Positions 5,429-7,278 of a stretch of DNA of 7,278 bases are shown here, piece after piece. The position numbers and the translations under genes are program-made. Origin of the DNA: Ohtaekwangia sp036568665 (GTDB taxonomy: Bacteria; Bacteroidota; Bacteroidia; Cytophagales; Cyclobacteriaceae); NCBI RefSeq assembly GCF_036568665.1, contig NZ_DATCSD010000013.1, positions 1 through 7,278 of the forward strand. Reading direction: 5' to 3'. Position 1 is the stretch's first letter; each line of letters opens with the position of its first letter. The notes under the pieces were generated by a model. It searched no databases and was not told where the DNA came from. It worked only from the letters and a program-made list of their open reading frames with translations.

Positions 5429-5459
5429 AAAAAGGCTGCCGACTATATCGTCAGCAGCC
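5429..5459 (-). terminator. Intrinsic terminator of the hexosaminidase gene
   Basis: On the minus strand GGCTGC pairs with GCAGCC, with three more pairs after one mismatch and a 6-base loop (5434-5459), directly followed by TTTTTGTTT. It lies 62 bases past the hexosaminidase stop and separates it from the Ig-like gene downstream. Confidence 0.85.
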
Positions 5460-5521
5460 CGAAGGTAAGCTTAAAGTTTGTTTAATGCACTACAAAAATG
5501 AAGAGCTCTGTCAGTCGTCAA

Positions 5522-7162
5522 TTATTTCTTTGAGGTGTTGAGGCTGTCTATCTCCTGGCGGATATGCTTGGCATAATTTACTTTCCAGCTATCCAGGCGT
5601 TTGAGATGTGTATCCATACGCGTCAGAAAATCGGTGTAGTCACGACTATCTTTAGGCGACCATACTACTTCTGCCATGGCGCAGGCACGCGGATATACCA
5701 TATACTCTACGTGATCGCTGGTAGGTATATATTCCGTCCACACGTTGGCTTGCGCACCAAGTACGTGTTTCGCTTCTTCCGCTGTAAGCTGCGATGGAAC
5801 CGGCTCATACGAGTATACTATTTTCACAGGCAGGTATCCGCCTATAGCCAGTGGCTCGCTCTTGCTGGTGTCCTGGTAATGATCGAAGTAACACCACTTG
5901 CCGGGTGTCATGATCACATCGTGATTTTGTTTTGCAGCCGCTATACCGCCTTCTTCACCACGCCAGCTCATAACGGTAGCGTTAGGTGCAAGGCCTCCTT
6001 CCAATATCTCATCCCAACCAATGATCTGACGATTCTTGCTGTTGAGATATTTTTCGATGCGTTGTATAAAATAGCTCTGAAGCTCATGTGTATTTTTCAG
6101 CTTCTCGGCTTTCATACGCTTCTGGCAATGCGGACATTTCTCCCACTTTGTCTTTGGGCATTCATCACCTCCTATATGTATATATTGGCTTGGGAAAAGC
6201 TCTACTACTTCATCGAGTACGCCTTCCAGAAATTGAAATGTTTCTTCTTTACCGGCACAGAATACATCATCAAAAACTCCCCACGATTTAGCTGTTTCAT
6301 AAGGGCCACCGGTACATCCTAAATTTGGATACGCGGCCAGTGCAGCCAATGCGTGTCCGGGTAATTCTATTTCGGGTATAACCGTTACGTAACGATCGGC
6401 TGCATACTTTACAATGTCTTTTACTTCTTCCTGTGTATAGTACCCGCCATAACGTTTGCCATCAAACTTGGCGCCTTCCCGTTGTGCTGTTCCGGCATGA
6501 CCGATGGCAGTTTCTTTTCTATAGGCTCCGATCTCTTGCAGCTTCGGATACTTTTTTATCTCGATGCGCCAACCCTGGTCTTCTGTAAGATGCCAGTGGA
6601 AGCGGTTGAATTTATGATGCGCCAGCAGATCGATATATTTCTTGATAAAGTCAGGAGAGAAAGTATGTCGGCCTACATCCAGGTGAAGTCCGCGATAGGC
6701 AAAGCGAGGATAATCTGTAATCGTAACGAACGAAATTTCATTTCCACTCTCTGGTATTAACTGAAGCAAAGTTTGTGCACCATAAAAAAGTCCGGCACCG
6801 TTGTTAGCCTGGATGTTTATACCTTTATCATCCACCGTAAGTTTATAGCCTTCCTTCTGCAGTGTTGAATCTTCTACTGTATAAAGTGCTATCGTATTTT
6901 TATTATCAGAAAATTCAGAAACAACAGCATCTATACTTTTTGATTTTAGAAATGCTGCGAGTAGCTCACCAACATTTTTTTCATCAGCCGATTTTGCAAT
7001 GATAGCAACAGATTTATCCAGATGTACATGATCATTTCCCGGTGTGATGGATACAGGCTTGGGTATAATAGCCGGTATATGTACTTCTTTGCCGGGCTCT
7101 TCTTTCTTTCCACACGCAGCTAATACTAGCAGCGCTGCGAAAGCATAGATTATTTTTTGCAT
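5522..7162 (-). CDS. Beta-N-acetylhexosaminidase, GH20 lipoprotein
   Basis: Removes terminal N-acetylglucosamine or N-acetylgalactosamine from chitin oligomers, glycans or wall fragments by substrate-assisted catalysis. The 546 residues begin at ATG 7160-7162, chosen because it puts a lipoprotein signal at the front: MQKIIYAFAALLVLAAC with lipobox LAAC17. An in-frame TTG 57 bases upstream would bury that signal. Residues 28-150 form the small GH20b domain; the GH20 barrel starts at YRGLHLDVGRH (156-166), with HWHLTEDQGWR (189-199), PEIELPGH (263-270), the catalytic pair in HIGGDE (Asp333, Glu334), GWDEILEGG (382-390) and MSWRG (398-402). All expected active-site boxes are present and length is normal. 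A CPHC pair at 343-346 follows the catalytic Glu. It is probably carried on the outer membrane. A terminator follows the gene, so it seems to be transcribed alone. Confidence 0.95.
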   Translation of the reverse strand: MQKIIYAFAALLVLAACGKKEEPGKEVHIPAIIPKPVSITPGNDHVHLDKSVAIIAKSADEKNVGELLAAFLKSKSIDAVVSEFSDNKNTIALYTVEDSTLQKEGYKLTVDDKGINIQANNGAGLFYGAQTLLQLIPESGNEISFVTITDYPRFAYRGLHLDVGRHTFSPDFIKKYIDLLAHHKFNRFHWHLTEDQGWRIEIKKYPKLQEIGAYRKETAIGHAGTAQREGAKFDGKRYGGYYTQEEVKDIVKYAADRYVTVIPEIELPGHALAALAAYPNLGCTGGPYETAKSWGVFDDVFCAGKEETFQFLEGVLDEVVELFPSQYIHIGGDECPKTKWEKCPHCQKRMKAEKLKNTHELQSYFIQRIEKYLNSKNRQIIGWDEILEGGLAPNATVMSWRGEEGGIAAAKQNHDVIMTPGKWCYFDHYQDTSKSEPLAIGGYLPVKIVYSYEPVPSQLTAEEAKHVLGAQANVWTEYIPTSDHVEYMVYPRACAMAEVVWSPKDSRDYTDFLTRMDTHLKRLDSWKVNYAKHIRQEIDSLNTSKK

Positions 7163-7278
7163 GGTTGTAAAGATTGGTTTTATGTATACATAATTAGAAA
7201 AACAAACCCCAATAACCAACGAAAGCAGAAAGTGTGTCTGTGTGCCTGGGATGATTGGCGAGATGGCCGGAGGACTGG
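7163..7278. other. Upstream region of the hexosaminidase gene and window edge
   Basis: No perfect TAnnTTTG box is seen on the minus strand. An ATGTATACAT palindrome (7181-7190) lies about 20 bases before the hexosaminidase start, beside AT-rich sequence. At 7251 a plus-strand ATG opens a frame to the edge (MIGEMAGGL), which may or may not be the start of a divergent gene; nine codons are too few to tell. Confidence 0.35.

Noticed and set aside
5564..6322. 252-residue plus-strand open frame opposite the hexosaminidase
   Set aside because: Antisense shadow of a well-conserved GH20 gene; composition rich in Cys, Phe, Ile and Tyr, with no recognisable domain.
5522..7219. Longer hexosaminidase reading from TTG 7217-7219
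   Set aside because: It would place 19 residues before a textbook lipoprotein signal (MQKII...LAAC); ATG 7162 is clearly better.
7251..7278. Start of a divergent plus-strand gene (MIGEMAGGL)
   Set aside because: Only nine codons before the edge, and no promoter or ribosome site seen.

Overview
The window reads as a chromosomal stretch of a Bacteroidota bacterium, probably near Chitinophagaceae. This is inferred from three things: -7 promoter boxes of the TAnnTTTG type (two perfect copies, 1973-1980 minus and 3028-3035 plus), no clear Shine-Dalgarno sequences before the starts, and the gene types present (a GH20 lipoprotein, a one-domain secreted Ig-like protein, a GGDG/PKTIDND-type phosphofructokinase). 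Genes are short-spaced and on both strands, and nothing suggests a plasmid, phage or transposon.

Layout. 1-746 (minus): 6-phosphofructokinase, cut by the left edge. 747-1015: non-coding, with small hairpins. 1016-1966 (minus): long-form L-threonylcarbamoyladenylate synthase (Sua5), for tRNA t6A. It is divergent from 2037-2942 (plus), an exported serine beta-lactamase-like protein; the 70-bp gap between them holds back-to-back promoters and a 17-bp palindrome that touches the second gene's ATG. 3078-3239 (plus): a 53-residue two-helix membrane protein, followed in the same frame by 3246-4067 (plus), a membrane-anchored protein with the zinc ligands of LAS-type peptidoglycan peptidases and a TTG start. 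Convergent to it is a minus-strand row read from right to left: 5347-5000 secreted Ig-like protein, 4996-4612 a DUF5655-type gene broken by one extra A, and 4645-4073 a Nudix hydrolase. Farther right, 7162-5522 (minus) is a GH20 beta-N-acetylhexosaminidase lipoprotein, closed by a clear intrinsic terminator at 5429-5459.

How they fit together. There is no single pathway. Two housekeeping enzymes (glycolysis, tRNA modification) sit beside envelope-associated functions: a penicillin-binding-fold hydrolase, a probable peptidoglycan metallopeptidase, and an outer-membrane-type lipoprotein that trims N-acetylhexosamine sugars from chitin or wall fragments. The three-gene minus row looks like one transcript, with a 3-bp gap and then a 34-bp overlap.

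Most worth a second look: the frameshifted DUF5655 gene and its internal 11-bp inverted repeat; the small membrane protein and LAS peptidase, separated only by an in-frame TAG; the beta-lactamase-like protein with an altered KTG box; and the palindrome at its start. I saw no clearly new defence, mobile or RNA system.
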